DNA from: Pseudanabaena galeata CCNP1313
GTDB taxonomy: Bacteria > Cyanobacteriota > Cyanobacteriia > Pseudanabaenales > Pseudanabaenaceae
DNA: 64,000 nt
Reading direction: 5' to 3'
Assembly: GCF_029910235.1 (NCBI RefSeq)
Contig: NZ_CP112879.1
Span: 1 to 64,000, forward strand
In this document: positions 63,541-64,000 of the stretch, piece by piece
Position numbering within the stretch: position 1 is the stretch's first letter
How the letters are laid out: the number at the start of each line of letters is the position of its first letter
The notes under the pieces: generated by a model
Told to the model about the DNA's origin: nothing
Seen by the model: only the letters and a program-made list of their open reading frames with translations
Databases searched by the model: none
Program-made: the position numbers and the translations under genes

Positions 63541-64000
63541 TTAGAAAGACTCAATTTTGTTAATCATTTGAGATCCACTCATTTTACTTGTAGAGGCAAG
63601 TTCTTCAGCTAGAAATTTACGATAAAGCTTGGGTAAAAATGGTGTCATCAAATTATCTTCAAGCCCACTGCCTAGACTAGTCCAAACATCAGACAACTCA
63701 CCCAAAGCATCTTCAACCCGATCTTTTTTGAGCAAAGTTAAAATATCCACATTCCATTGATGATGATCTTTGAGCCATCGATAGACAACGATATCTTGGT
63801 ACTCAGGCTCAAAGCTATAGGTTATGCCATTTGGGGTTTCAGATGGATTGGGATGATATTTAGAAGCTTTTTCCATCCAAGTAGAGGTAAGAAATTGATA
63901 CCTCCCAGAGGCGGTGGAGCATTTTCCTTTATTTACGTCAGTTTTAATCGGAATGCATTGATTAGGATGTTGACTTAAATCGTGAACATGATCTCCACCA
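63541..64000 (-). CDS. Muramidase-like GH24 protein, 5-prime end beyond window
   Basis: The frame from 63541 stays open to the window edge, well past the internal ATG at 63876. The upstream codons read GGDHVHDLSQHPNQC and then TASGRYQFLTSTW, the conserved AAGRYQFL-type motif of phage-like lysozyme/muramidase (COG4678-type, GH24-related) proteins. The FEPEYQDIVVYRWL and LSDVWTSLGS segments downstream also fit the family C-terminus. It probably cleaves peptidoglycan; the N-terminal catalytic glutamate would lie outside the window. Reading it as a 111-aa gene would miss the enzyme. Confidence 0.75.
   Translation of the reverse strand, partial: GGDHVHDLSQHPNQCIPIKTDVNKGKCSTASGRYQFLTSTWMEKASKYHPNPSETPNGITYSFEPEYQDIVVYRWLKDHHQWNVDILTLLKKDRVEDALGELSDVWTSLGSGLEDNLMTPFLPKLYRKFLAEELASTSKMSGSQMINKIESF

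Noticed and set aside
1-64000. tRNA and rRNA genes
   Set aside because: No cloverleaf-like segments with conserved T-arm sequence or rRNA signatures were noticed.

Overview
The window looks like cyanobacterial DNA. The HIP1 octamer GCGATCGC recurs throughout, and several families here (Uma2, the NrsD-type exporter, a GH24-like muramidase) are common in cyanobacteria. A filamentous or Pseudanabaena-like source is only a guess. A primase-like replication protein, an intact parAB locus and a decayed second par copy in the middle suggest a large plasmid or chromid, or an integrated plasmid, with much defence DNA.

Layout. (1) 1-5003: a two-gene unit of a Ser/Thr kinase-SF1 helicase fusion and a PLD-type nuclease. 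(2) 5056-15586 and 20471-25176: mostly minus-strand plasmid-type genes. They include an N6-type DNA methyltransferase followed by a SNF2-like helicase, and two paralogous large proteins (787 and 1484 aa) with the DFDGD motif of the catalytic double-psi beta-barrel of RNA polymerases. A sequence relic of a third copy lies at 15676-15750. A STAND NTPase (15861-19595) and a YhaV-type toxin-antitoxin pair separate the two blocks. (3) 25386-31775: HAD phosphatase, AEP primase/Rep-like gene, parAB and many TCAAGAATCTTGA-type palindromes. (4) 31915-54402: the main defence locus, an enlarged type 4 BREX-like system. It holds cysteine desulfurase, BrxL, PglZ, a BrxC-type ATPase, DUF4007, PAPS-reductase-like BrxP, HARE-HTH, Uma2, a second DUF4007 plus BrxC-type ATPase pair, an M15-like protein and a phosphorothioation-associated methyltransferase. 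A RelBE/MazEF-type addiction module is embedded in it. (5) 54721-61808: a second STAND NTPase with an Mrr-like nuclease domain, a tyrosine recombinase, a transposon-end-like repeat cluster and an AAA ATPase with a PD-(D/E)XK domain. (6) 61894-64000: a 113-bp MITE with a 9-bp target duplication, a His-tailed MFS nickel exporter candidate, and a muramidase gene running off the right edge.

How the parts may work together. The desulfurase can mobilise sulfur for the PP-loop BrxP. With two ATPase/DUF4007 modules, PglZ, BrxL and the dnd-associated methyltransferase, this suggests a sulfur-based (phosphorothioate) DNA mark linked to BREX-type phage exclusion. The STAND proteins, kinase-helicase/PLD pair and toxin-antitoxin modules make the window a defence island. 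The two RNA-polymerase-like proteins and the BREX-phosphorothioation hybrid are the most unusual content. All functional statements come from reading motifs; no database search was run.
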